From the NCBI RefSeq assembly GCF_008704535.1, contig NZ_CP023701.1:6366001-6430000 (forward strand): DNA of 64,000 nt. Reading direction: 5' to 3'. Origin of the DNA: Streptomyces subrutilus. Lineage in GTDB: Bacteria > Actinomycetota > Actinomycetes > Streptomycetales > Streptomycetaceae. Position numbers and translations under genes: made by a program. The notes below the pieces were generated by a model that was not told the DNA's origin, ran no database searches, and saw only the letters and a program-made list of their open reading frames with translations. Below are positions 50,351 through 61,500 of this stretch, in pieces (position 1 is the first letter of the stretch; each line of letters starts with the position of its first letter).

Positions 50351-53300
50351 CTACCAGGTGCCGGGCAGGGTCTGCCAGCTCTTGTAGCCGTTCTCGAAGC
50401 CGCCGTCCGTGCGGCCCTTGAAGGTGTACGCGGCCGTGGAGCCGATCGCGTAGTTGTACATGACGGCGACGTCCTCGCGGCCGTCCCCGTCCGCGTCGCC
50501 CGACACGGGCTGGCCCGTGCTGCCGAGGTACCAGTTGCCCTCCGGGGTCTGCCAGCTCAGGGTCTCGGCACCGAGGGTGCCGTTGGCCTGGCCCAGCAGG
50601 GTGTACAGGCCCGCACTGCCCTCGGTGAAGTCGTACATCAGGGCCACGTCCTCGCGGCCGTCCCCGTTGTAGTCACCCACCGTGATCTTGGTGCGGGCGT
50701 AGTCCCAGACGGTCGAGGGCTGCGCCCAGACCTTGACCGGGGCCGCGAAGCCGCCGTTCGCCTGTGCGAGGCCGGTGAAGACCGCCGCGCCGTACGTCGA
50801 GTACCCGTACATGGCCACCAGGTCGTCGCGGCCGTCGCCGTTGACGTCGCCGGCCCGGAAGGTGGCGTACGCGATCCACCACTTGCCGGTGCCCGTGCGC
50901 CAGCTCGCGAGCGGCGCGTTGAAGGTGCCGTCGCCCTTCGAGACGAAGGTGAAGGCGCCGGTGTCGCCGTTGCCGTAGTCGTGGATCATGCCGACGTCAG
51001 CGCGCCGGTCTCCGTTGAAGTCGCCCGCGACGAGCCGGGTCTGGTCCCAGTTGAAGGTGCCCTTGGCGACGGTGACGCCCTTGAGCGGAGTGAAGGTGCC
51101 GGTGGCGTTGGAGGTGAAGCTCCACACCGAGACGCTGCCGTCGGCGTACCCGTACAGCGCGGCGATGTCGTCGCGGCCGTCGTTGTCGAAGTCGCCGGCC
51201 ACCCAGCGCGAGCGGGCGTACGAGAAGCCGCCGGCCGCGCTGGTCCAGCGCACGGTGGGAGCGTCGAACCCGCCGCCCGGCAGGCCGTTGAGGACGTACA
51301 GGGCCGTGGTGTTGTCCCCGTAGTCGTAGACGGTGGCCAGGTCGTCGCGGCCGTCGCCGTTGAAGTCGCCCGACAGGTCGGTGCGCAGGTGCGCGGTGCG
51401 GTCGTTCGGCAGGTGCTCGACGGTGGAGCCGGTCGTGGAGTTGTGCCGGACGTATCCCTTCTGGAAGTCCTCTCGTGGGCCGCCCGCCACGGGGTACTCG
51501 TCCGAGGTCGGGTAGCCCAGGGTGCTCTTCTCGGCGCCGAGGGCGATCCACTTGGCGCGGATGCTGCCGCGCACCGACCAGGTGCCGGAGGCGGAGGTCC
51601 AGTAGACGGAGGCGCCGTCGCCGCTCGCCCCGCGGACGCGGAAGTGGTTGTAGCGGCCGACGTTGTCGGGGGTGTTGGTCTCGTCGGTGGTCGGGTAGCC
51701 CAGGCCGCTCGGACCGCCGAGCGCGAGGTACTTGGCGTAGACGGCGCCGTGGATCGACCAGGAGCTGTACTCCGGCGTCCAGTAGACCGCGCCCTTGCCG
51801 CCGGCGGCCGAGTAGAAGGTGTTGGAGCGGCCGGTGCCGTCGAAGGCGACCGCCTCGTCCGAGGTCGGGTAGCCGAGGATGCCCTTCTCGGCGCCCATCG
51901 CGATCCACTTGCTGCGGATCGAGCCCCAGACCAGCCAGGCACCGGTGCTCGGGTGCCAGTAGATGGAGCCGGCGTCGGTCGTCTGGCCGGGTGCGCGCAG
52001 GTGCACGAAGCGGCCGAGGCCGTCGCTGGTGACCTGGACGTCGGTGCTGGGGTAGTTCGACGCGGTGCCGCCCTTGGCCAGGTACTTGGCCAGGATGGAA
52101 CCGCACAGGCTGTGCGTGCCGCTGGTGGGCGAGGTGAAGGTCTGGCACTCCGACCACGGGGTGCCGCCCAGGACCAGCTGGCGTCCGGCGTTGAAGACCG
52201 AGCCGCCGGACGCGGGGCGTCCCGGGTACTCGGTGATCTGTCCGTTGGCGTCGCGCGCCCACATGTCGGCGTAGCCGTCGGCTTCGAAGTCGCCGTTGCT
52301 CGACAGGTTCGGGACGTCGGTGCCCTTGAAGCCGGTGGCGATGGCCGAGGTGCGGGCGGCGGCCTCGCCGAAGACCGTCAGGTCCGCGGAGGTCGCGGAG
52401 CCGGCCGCGGTGGCCGCGCGGCTCGTGTACTGGTGGATCTTGCCGGTGACGGTGTCGCGGGCCCAGATCTCGGGCAGTCTGTCGGCGTTGAGGTCGCCCG
52501 GCGCCATCAGCGACATGTTCTTCCAGTCGGCGTTGCCGAGCAGGATGGGAGCGCCGAAGGCGTCGAGGTAGCCGACGCTCGAACCGAGGTAGAGCCACAG
52601 CTCGTCGCCGGACTTCACCAGCAGGTCGGGCTGGTCGGCCTCGTCGACGGCGCCGTTGCCGTCGTCGTCGTTGAAGCTCGCGACGGACAGGACCTGGTCG
52701 GCCTGGGCCCAGTGGTCGTCCTCGGGCGCGGTCACGGCGAGCTCGACGCGGTTGGCGTCGATGGGCTGGAGGCCGCCGTCGCCCTGGCCCGGGTAGACGT
52801 ACAGGTTCTTGCGGGAGTTGTCCGGACTGGGCCGCAGGACCAGGAGGTCCTCGTAGTAGTCCTCGGTCCAGCTGCCGCGGTGGGTGAGCGAGGCCGCGTC
52901 GGCGAAGGAGCCGGCGTCGAGCTGGCGGGAGATGTCGAACTGGCCGTCACCGCGGCCCGGGTGCATCCACAGCAGGCCCGAGCCCGGGTCCACGCTCCAG
53001 ATGTCCACGGTGCCGTCGCCGTTCAGGTCGCCCGGCCTGTCGCGCTCGGCCTTGCGCTTGGCGTAGTACAGGTACTCCTTGAGGTCGGAGCGGTTGCCCG
53101 ACGCGTCCAGGCTGCGGACCAGCAGGCGCTGCGGGCCGGCGGTGGCCGGCTTGTGCCGGACGTCCACCGAGGCGCCGGGTTTGGCCGCCTTCACCTTGTT
53201 GACCTTCGGGTCGGTGTCGGTCCACCACTCGTAGTCGGTGACGTCTCCCACTCCGTTGGCGCCGAGGGTGAACGTCCCCTCGGTGCGGGCGAAGCCGGTG

Positions 53301-55270
53301 TTGTCGGGGTCGTTCTCGGGGAACTGGGCCGAGGTGACGGCCGGGGTCCGGTTGGGCCGGGTCCGGTCGATGGAGAACAGGCACTGGCCGGCCCACTCGC
53401 TGTACGCCCGGTTGTCGTGGATGCGTACGTCCCACCGGTAGGTGGCGCTGCCCAGCGGGGTCGCGGGGATGCGGAGCTGGGCGATGTTGCCGTTCGTGAC
53501 CGGGACGTTCACCTTGGTCGGGGTGGAGGTGCCGTCCTTCCAGTAGTGGAACTCGGCGGTGAGGCTGTTGTCCTCGGCGTCCTTGGCCCGGGCGCGCAGC
53601 ACGACCTCGTCCGTGGTGCCGATGGTGCCGCCGGTGCAGGGCACGGAGGGGTCGGTGGACCGCTCGGCGGGCTTCTGGGGCTTGGTGTTGAAGGTGATCG
53701 AGATCCGCGCGCTGTCCGGGTCGAGCTTGCGCCAGGAGACGTCGACGGTGTCCTTCGCGGCCTTGAGGCCGAAGGTCCAGTTCGACCAGTGGCGCTGGGC
53801 GGCCTCCTCGACGGCCGACTTCACGTTCAGCTCGACCAGGTCGCCGTCGCCGGGACAGTTGCGGCCGCCGTAGGACTGGCCGGTCGCATCGATCATGTCG
53901 ATCCACGACGGCTGGTTGTTCCAGGTGGTCGCCTTGGAGATGGTGCCCGTGTCCCAGACCTGGATGTCACCGGACTTGCAGCTCCACGAACCCGCCGACT
54001 TCTGCTTGATGCGCAGGGTCGAGTCGATGATCTGCTTGTCCCAGTACTTGCCCATGTCGACCTGGAAGAAGGTCTTCGCGCAGATCACCGCGTTGCCGTT
54101 GGCCGCGTCCTTGGCGCAGCCGACGCGGGCGTCCTTGCTGAGCGTGCCGCCGTTCCAGTAGTTGGTGTTCGGCGACGAGGGGAAGGCGTTGTGCTTGTAC
54201 GCGACCGTCCAGGCCGTCTTCCACGCGTCCCAGGTCGGGTCGATCACCACGGGGTACGTGGTCCCGGGAGCCTTCAGCAGCTCCTGGTCCGGGGTGAGCG
54301 TGAGCTTGTCGCCGGCGAGCGCGACCCCGAGGTCGGCCTGCCTGGCGCCGGTGGTGATGCCCTCGACGGGGGCGGCGGGAGCCTCGGCCGCCGGCGCGTC
54401 CTGGGCGCCGCGGGCGCCCTGCGCACCCTGGACGGCGCTCCGGGCGAGGCCCTCGCCGGCCGGGTCCGGGACGGAGCCGGTCCGCGGCGCGTCCGGGGCG
54501 CGCTCGCCGGAGGCGTCCCACATCTGCGGCTTGACCGAACCGAAGACGGTCTGCCCGGAGGGGTCGACGGCGTGCAGCTGGCCCGTGTCCTCGGCGCGGA
54601 CGGTCAGGCCCGTGCCCTTGAGGCCGAAGTCCAGCTGGGCGAGTGCCGGGTTGGCGGCGGCCTCGCGGGTCTTGACGACCAGGGCGTGCGAGAAGCTGTC
54701 GGCCGTCGCGGTCACCCGCAGGTCCACGCCGGGCAGGACCTCGGGGTAGACCGCGCTGTTGCCCTCGACGGCGGGGCGGGGCAGCGGCTTCGGCCAGGAG
54801 AGGCTGATGTCGCGGCCGTTCTCCGACATGACGGCCAGCGGCCCGTCACCACCGCCCGAGAAGGTCAGTCCGATGCGGGTGGCGCGGGGCGCCAAACGCC
54901 CGTCCGCGCCCTTCTGGAGCGACGCGTCGACGGGAACGAGCTTTCCGCCCTGCCGGACCCTGACGGGAACCAGCGAGCGATTGGCGGTCAGTGTCCCGTC
55001 CGGGTTGGCCCATATCTCGTCGGTTTCGGTACGACGGCCCACGACCTCGACCGGCTTGCCGGTCTTCTTGGCCTCGGCCGTGGCGCGGTCCGACTCGTCG
55101 AGGGGCGCCGGCGGCGTCTGGTTCGAGGGGTTCGCGGCCTGTCCGGCGGCGAATGCGGCAGGGGCGGTGCCCACCAGACCTGCCGTCAGGGCAAGGGTGG
55201 TGACCAGCACCGATGCCCGCACGGTGCGGGATCTGCCGGTGGCGCGCAGTCGCGCCAGGGGTGGTCTCAC
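50351..55270 (-). CDS. Giant secreted DNRLRE / LGFP / FG-GAP repeat protein
   Basis: A 1,639-residue exported protein. The signal peptide (VLVTTLALTAGLVGTAPAAF) leads to a wall-associated-type region. A DNRLRE domain spans about residues 340-525 (TTYPVVIDPTWDAWKTAW, FFQVDMGKYWDKQIIDSTLR). FG-GAP-like units such as GDLNGDGTVDIW follow near 753-1000, then four LGFP repeats (about 1055-1275; GSIRSKWIAMGAEKGILGYP and relatives). Six FG-GAP/VCBS calcium-type repeats close the protein (GDFNGDGRDDLATV, GDFDNDGRDDIAAL and so on). The GTG at 55270 has GAGG seven bases upstream; a longer start at 55318 lacks a ribosome site. The likely role is surface attachment or a matrix scaffold. It is divergent from the Rhs gene. 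Confidence 0.87.
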   Translation of the reverse strand: MRPPLARLRATGRSRTVRASVLVTTLALTAGLVGTAPAAFAAGQAANPSNQTPPAPLDESDRATAEAKKTGKPVEVVGRRTETDEIWANPDGTLTANRSLVPVRVRQGGKLVPVDASLQKGADGRLAPRATRIGLTFSGGGDGPLAVMSENGRDISLSWPKPLPRPAVEGNSAVYPEVLPGVDLRVTATADSFSHALVVKTREAAANPALAQLDFGLKGTGLTVRAEDTGQLHAVDPSGQTVFGSVKPQMWDASGERAPDAPRTGSVPDPAGEGLARSAVQGAQGARGAQDAPAAEAPAAPVEGITTGARQADLGVALAGDKLTLTPDQELLKAPGTTYPVVIDPTWDAWKTAWTVAYKHNAFPSSPNTNYWNGGTLSKDARVGCAKDAANGNAVICAKTFFQVDMGKYWDKQIIDSTLRIKQKSAGSWSCKSGDIQVWDTGTISKATTWNNQPSWIDMIDATGQSYGGRNCPGDGDLVELNVKSAVEEAAQRHWSNWTFGLKAAKDTVDVSWRKLDPDSARISITFNTKPQKPAERSTDPSVPCTGGTIGTTDEVVLRARAKDAEDNSLTAEFHYWKDGTSTPTKVNVPVTNGNIAQLRIPATPLGSATYRWDVRIHDNRAYSEWAGQCLFSIDRTRPNRTPAVTSAQFPENDPDNTGFARTEGTFTLGANGVGDVTDYEWWTDTDPKVNKVKAAKPGASVDVRHKPATAGPQRLLVRSLDASGNRSDLKEYLYYAKRKAERDRPGDLNGDGTVDIWSVDPGSGLLWMHPGRGDGQFDISRQLDAGSFADAASLTHRGSWTEDYYEDLLVLRPSPDNSRKNLYVYPGQGDGGLQPIDANRVELAVTAPEDDHWAQADQVLSVASFNDDDGNGAVDEADQPDLLVKSGDELWLYLGSSVGYLDAFGAPILLGNADWKNMSLMAPGDLNADRLPEIWARDTVTGKIHQYTSRAATAAGSATSADLTVFGEAAARTSAIATGFKGTDVPNLSSNGDFEADGYADMWARDANGQITEYPGRPASGGSVFNAGRQLVLGGTPWSECQTFTSPTSGTHSLCGSILAKYLAKGGTASNYPSTDVQVTSDGLGRFVHLRAPGQTTDAGSIYWHPSTGAWLVWGSIRSKWIAMGAEKGILGYPTSDEAVAFDGTGRSNTFYSAAGGKGAVYWTPEYSSWSIHGAVYAKYLALGGPSGLGYPTTDETNTPDNVGRYNHFRVRGASGDGASVYWTSASGTWSVRGSIRAKWIALGAEKSTLGYPTSDEYPVAGGPREDFQKGYVRHNSTTGSTVEHLPNDRTAHLRTDLSGDFNGDGRDDLATVYDYGDNTTALYVLNGLPGGGFDAPTVRWTSAAGGFSYARSRWVAGDFDNDGRDDIAALYGYADGSVSVWSFTSNATGTFTPLKGVTVAKGTFNWDQTRLVAGDFNGDRRADVGMIHDYGNGDTGAFTFVSKGDGTFNAPLASWRTGTGKWWIAYATFRAGDVNGDGRDDLVAMYGYSTYGAAVFTGLAQANGGFAAPVKVWAQPSTVWDYARTKITVGDYNGDGREDVALMYDFTEGSAGLYTLLGQANGTLGAETLSWQTPEGNWYLGSTGQPVSGDADGDGREDVAVMYNYAIGSTAAYTFKGRTDGGFENGYKSWQTLPGTW

Positions 55271-55462
55271 TGAGGTTCCTCGGAGTAGTGGCGTAAAGGG
55301 CTGGGGCGAGCTTCTCATGCGTTGCGGGAAGGAAATCAGCGAGTGGAATTGAAAGCTCCGCTTTTCCTGTTCTTCTGTCCCTCTTTGCGGCAAGTTGACC
55401 TGGAAATTCGATGCCGGAGGTGCGGGGTAAAACATCGAGAACGTCTGGCAACTGTTAGGTTT

Positions 55463-55491
55463 TTGCCGCAACTTGAATCAGTGTGTATCGT
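55463..55491 (+). promoter_or_regulatory. Candidate promoter of the Rhs gene
   Basis: TTGCCG (55463-55468), a 17-nt spacer and TATCGT (55486-55491) in an AT-richer segment. Transcription near 55498 would leave only about 14 nt before the GTG at 55512, consistent with the lack of a ribosome site. The rest of the 241-nt divergent gap is AT-rich for this genome but shows no other clear element. Confidence 0.45.
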
Positions 55492-55511
55492 GCATGCACA
55501 CCTGACTTTTG

Positions 55512-58500
55512 GTGGAAACCAATTTGAGATCCCGTTATTGGTACGGTAAAGGCGCGCGTCATAGACGTGCGCTCGGCTGGTCGATACCAGCCCTCGCCGT
55601 GACCCTTCTCGTCACCACCCTCAACGCACCTCCGGCGCAAGCCGCCGACCCCGCGCTGCCGCACCTGCAGAAGCTGACCAAGGTCGGGGGCAAGCCGGTC
55701 GCCGGCAAGCCCGCTCCGCCGTCCGCCGAGTCGCAACTCAACGCGTGGACCGCGCCGCCCAAGGTCGCCTGGCCCGCCGCCGGTTCGGCCGAGATCGACG
55801 TACCCGCGGCCTCCGCGCCGGGCACCGCCGGCCGCAGGACCGCCCTGCTGTCGGCTCCCGCGGCGGGTCCCGCCGCCCCCGAAGCCCCCGGCACCAAGGC
55901 CGGCACCCTGCCCGTACGCGTGGGCTCCGCGACGCCGCCGAAGTCCGCGGCCGGGGCGCGTTCGACGGCGTCCGCCTCCTCCGTCCCGACCGCCGCCGGC
56001 CCCGCACCCGCGGGTGACGGAGTCAAGGTCAGGGTCGGCCTGCACGACCGGGCCGCCGCCGGCCGCGCCGGAGTCACGGGCGGCCTGCTGCTGTCGGTCC
56101 AGCGCACCGACGCGCGCACCGGGGACGCCCCGGTCTCGGTCGAGCTGGACTACAACGCCTTCAAGAACGCCTACGGCGGCGGCTGGGGTTCGCGCCTGCG
56201 CTTCACCGCCCTGCCCGCCTGCGCCCTGACCACCCCGGACCGGCCCGAATGCCGTACCGGCACCCCCGTCAGCGCCGCCAACGACCCCAGGACGGGCACC
56301 CTCACGGCGACCGTCGACGCGCCCGCCCCCGCCCCCGCGGCCGCCCCCGGCTCCTTCGCGAAGGACGCGCCCGCCGCGAGCGCCCGCGGGATGCTCGCCC
56401 CGGCCGGCGTCGCGGCCCCGGTCGTCCTGGCCGCCGCACCCACCGCGGACGGCGCGAACGGCACGTTCAAGGCCACCTCTCTGAGCCCCACCGGGTCCTG
56501 GCAGGCCGGCGGTTCTGCCGGTGACTTCTCCTGGTCCTACCCGCTGGAGATCCCGGCCTCCCTCGGCGGCCCCAGCCCGTCCCTGGCGCTCGGCTACTCC
56601 AGCGCCCAGATCGACGGCCGCACCTCCGCCTCCTCGCAGCAGACGTCGTGGATCGGCGACGGCTGGGACATGGCCTCGAACTTCATCGAGCGCTCCTTCG
56701 TCCCCTGCAGCCAGGACAAGAAGGACGGGTCGGGCTTCAACAACCCGAAGGACGACACCGGCGACCTGTGCCACGGCGCGCCGATGCTCACCCTCTCCCT
56801 CAACGGCGGCTCCACGGCCCTGATCCTGGACGACCGCACCAAGCAGTGGAAGCCCGCCAACGACGACGGCTCCCGCGTCGAGCTCATGACCGGCGCCGCC
56901 AACGGCGACAAGACCGGCGAGCACTGGCGCGTCACCACCGCCCAGGGCGTCCAGTTCTGGTTCGGCCTCAACCGCGTCCCCGGCTGGACCACCGGCAAGC
57001 CCGTCACCAACTCGGCGCTGCTCGTGCCCGTCTACGGCAACCAGCCCGGCGAGGACTGCTTCAAGGCCGGCGACTTCGCCAACTCCGCGTGCGACCAGGC
57101 GTACCGCTGGAACCTCGACTACGTCGTGGACCCGCGCGGCAACGCGATGACCTACTGGTACGACAAGGAGGTCAACCACTACGGCTCGAACTACAAGATC
57201 GCCGGCGGCTCCACCAACCGGTCCTACGACCGCAGCGGCTGGCTCGACCACATCTCGTACGGCCTGCGCAGCGACAACCTGTTCGCCAACGCCCCGGCCC
57301 AGGTCGACTTCACCGTCGCCGAGCGCTGCCTGACGACGAAGGACTTCGACTGCGCCGAGGCCAAGCTCAAGCCCGAGGTCGACTGGAACATCGCCAAGAT
57401 GTGGCCGGACACCCCCGGTGACCAGCTCTGCGCCGCGGGCGAGGAGTGCAAGGCCCGCTTCACGCCGACCTTCTTCTCCCGCAAGCGCCTGACCGAGGTC
57501 ACCACCAAGGTCTGGAACGGCACCAAGCACACCCCGGTCGACACCTGGAAGCTGACCCAGGACTTCCCGCAGACCGGTGACGGCACCGACTACCCGCTGT
57601 GGCTCTCCGCCATCCAGCACACCGGCCGCAACGGCGCGGACCTCTCCCTGCCGCCGGTCACCTTCCGCGGCAAGCAGCTCCCCAACCGCGTCGACGGCAT
57701 GGGCGACGGCAAGCCGCCCTACCTGCGCTACCGCGTCGAGGCCATCGACACCGAGACCGGCTCGACCGTCAACGTGCGCTACCGCGACCCCGAATGCCGG
57801 GCCGCGGCCCCCCGCGCGGTCCCCGCCTCACCCGAGGCGAACACCATGCGCTGCTACCCGGTCGTCAACGAGATCCCCGATCCGAACGACCCCAAGCACG
57901 AGAAGAAGCTCTACACCACCGACTGGTTCCACAAGCACATCGTCGACCGCATCTCGGAAGAGGACCGCAACGGCAACTCGCCGACGCGCGTCACCGAGTA
58001 CGAGTACCTCGGCACGCCCGCCTGGGCGTACGACGACGAGACCGAGATGATGCGGCCGAACACCCGCACCTGGTCGCAGTGGCGCGGCTACGAACGGGTC
58101 CGCACCTACATCGGCGCCGCCCCCGACAAGCGCTCCCAGACCGAGACGCTCTTCTTCCGCGGCCTCGACGGCGACCGCGCCACCCCCGCGGGCGGGAAGA
58201 GGACGGTCAAGGTCAAGGACTCCGAGGGCAAGGAGCTCACCGACCACCGCCTCTTCGCCGGCCAGACCCGCGAGGTCCTCGCCTACAACGGCGAGGGCGG
58301 CGCCCTGGAAGCGGCCACCACGTACGTCCCCTGGCTCTCCGGCCCCGGCGCCTCCCGCGCCCGCGAGGGCGCCGAACCGCTGGAGTCCTACGTCCGCGGC
58401 ACCACCAACGTGGCCTCCCGCATCCTGCTGTCCGACGGCCGCGGCTGGCGCCGGACCTCGCAGGACACCGCCTTCGACGCACAGGGCATGCCGCAGTCCG

Positions 58501-61500
58501 TCTCCGACCTCGGCGACGTCGCCGATTCCACGGACGACAGCTGCACCCGGTACGAGTACGAATCGGACCTCACCCTGTCGATCATCGGGCGGGAAAAGCG
58601 GATCGAGACGGTCGGCAAGGCCTGTGACGCCAAGAACGTCGCGCGCCCCGACGACGTGATCACCGACGCCCGCATCTCGTACGACGCGCTGGGCAACGTG
58701 GTGCGCTCCGAGTCGCTGTCTGGCTACGCCGACGGAAAGCCCGTCTACACCACCGACGGCACTTTGACCTTCGACGCGTACGGACGACCCAAGACCACCA
58801 CCGACGTGTTCGGCAAGGTCAGCAAGATCGACTACACGCCGTCCGCGGGTCAGATCGTCACCAAGGTGGTCACCACCAACCCGCTGGGCCACACCGACAC
58901 GACGGAGACCGACCTCGGCCGCGGCTCCATCCTGGCCAAGGAGGACGCCAACGGCCGCCGCAGCGTCATGGCCTACGACGCCCTCGGCCGCCTGACCAAG
59001 GCGTGGTCGCCCGACCGGGACCCGGCCGCCAAGTCCCCGGACGCGGAGTTCGCCTACGACGTCCGTCCCGACGGCCCGGTCGTCATCACGACCAAGAGCC
59101 TCCTGGACGACGGCACCTACCGCAGCAGCCACGAGATCTTCGACAGCAGCCTGCGCATCCGCCAGACCCAGATGGACGCCCTCGGCGGCGGCCGTGTCAT
59201 CGCGGACACGTTCTACAACAGCCTCGGCCAGATCTGGAAGTCGAACGCCGCCTACTACACCGGCGGCGCCGCATCGGGCGTCCAGTGGGCCCCGAAGGAC
59301 AACGAGGTCTCGGCCTCCACGCTGACGGAATACGACGGATCGGGACGCCCGACCGCACAGATCTCCCGCAAGTTCGGCGAGGAGACCTCCCGCACCACCA
59401 CCGGCTACGGCGGCGACTCCATCACGGTCGACCCGCCCAGCGGAGAGACCCCGACCCGGGCCTTCCTCGACGGCCAGGGCCGCAAGACCGAGCTGCGCTC
59501 CTACCGCTCGGACTCGCCGACCGGCGCGTACGACACGACCCGCTACGCCTACGACCGGCGCGGGCAGTTGGAGAGCGTCGTCACCGACACAGGTGACACC
59601 TGGTCCTTCGGGTACGACATCCGCGGCCGCCAGACACGGGTCAGCGACCCCGAGAAGGGCGTGACGACCAAGGTCTACGGCAAGGGCGACCGGCTGGAGT
59701 CGGTCACGGACGCCCGCGGCAAGACCGCGGCACTCCTCTACGACGGACTCGGCCGCGTCACGGAGACCCACGAGGGGACCCTGACCGGCCCGAAGGCCAC
59801 CGAGACGGTCTACGACACCCTGCCGGGGGCCGTGGGCCTGCCGGTCTCCTCGACGCGGTACGTCAACGGCAACGCCTACACCCACGCGGTGACGGGCTAC
59901 GACCAGGAGTACCGGCCCACCGGTTCCACGGTCACCATCCCGGCCTCGGAGGGGGCGCTCGCGGGCACGTACGCCTTCTCCACCGGCTACCGTCCGAACA
60001 CGGGTCTGACCGCGTGGACGCAGCAGCCCGCCCTCGGCGGCCTGCCCGCCGAGCGCGTGACGATGGCCTACAACCACTTCGAGCTCCCGACGGTCATGGG
60101 CGTGGCGGGCAAGACGTTCGTGGGCAAGGTCGACTACTCGCCCATGGGCGACGTCCTGCGCACGGAGACCGGCGCCGCCGGCTCCCAGGTGTTCACGACC
60201 AACTTCTACGACGAGCAGACCCGACGCCTGACCCGCACGGTCAACGACCGCGAGAAGGCGCCGGGCCAGATCAACGACACCTCGTACGCCTACGACGCCG
60301 TCGGCAACATCCTGAAGATCACCGACAAGGAGGGCGGCGCGGCCTCCGGGACGACCGACACGCAGTGCTTCACCTACGACCACATGCGCCGCATGAGCGA
60401 GGCGTGGACGGCGTCGGACGACTGCGCGGCCAAGCCCGACGCGGCCGGCCCCGGCTCCGCACCCAAGGTGGGCGGCCCGGCACCGTACTGGACCTCCTAC
60501 GACTTCGACGGGTCGGGCAACCGGACCAAGGAGGTCCAGCACTCGGCCACCGGTGACCTCACCAAGGACGTGGTCCGCACCTACGGGTACGGCACCCCGG
60601 GCCGGCCCGGCGCCAACCGCCTCCAGCGGGTCGACACCACAGGCCCCGGTGGCACCCGCGCCGACACGTTCGCCTACGACGAGGTCGGCAACACCAAGAC
60701 CCGCACGGTCCAGGGCAACACCCAGACCATGGACTGGGACTCCGAGGGCCACCTGGCGAAGGTGACCGAGGGGTCGAAGGTCACCGAGTTCCTCTACGAC
60801 GTCAACGGAAACCGGCTGATCAAGCGCGATCCGTCGGGAACCACCCTCTACCTGCCGGGCACCGAACTGAGGCTCAAGCCGTCCGGAGCGGTCGAGGCCA
60901 CCCGCTACTACGCCCACTCGGCCGGATCGACCATGGTCCGCACGGCCAAGGACGGCGCGGTCACGACCTCCTACCTGCTGGCCGACAACAACGGCACCGC
61001 CACGACCGCCGTGGACGCGTCGACCCAGGCCGTGGTGCGCCGCAAGTTCACCCCGTTCGGCGAGGCGCGCGGCGCCGCACCCGCGGTGTGGCCCGGCAAG
61101 AAGGGCTTCGTCGGCGGCGAGACCGACGAGTCCACCGGCCTGGTGCACCTGGGGGCACGGGAGTACGACCCCACCACCGGCCGCTTCCTGTCGGTCGACC
61201 CGATCGTCGACTACAGCGACGCCAAGCAGCAGAACCCGTACGCGTACGCCAACAACTCGCCCGTGACGTTCTCGGACCCGACCGGCAAGGCCATCGCGCC
61301 TCCGGTGATGCCGATCAAGGACTTCTCGGACGCGGAACTGGCCTGGGCGAACTGGGCGAAGGGCCGCAGCGCGCTCGACGTGGCGCTGGACGTCGCCATC
61401 GGCATCCTGAAGGACGTGTCCGGATACAACGACATCCGCGACTGCCTGGGCGGCGACTGGGGCGCCTGCGCGGGGCTCGCGTTCGAGGCGGCGCTGCCCT

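Noticed and set aside
50981..55273. A 1,430-codon open frame on the plus strand opposite the giant secreted protein
   Set aside because: It is the antisense shadow of a real gene; the product is low-complexity (Gly/Val/Arg/Ala) with no domains, while the minus-strand frame has a signal peptide and known repeats.
55318..55471. Longer N termini for the giant secreted protein
   Set aside because: No ribosome site there, codon bias is poor and the added residues would precede a perfectly good signal peptide starting at 55270.
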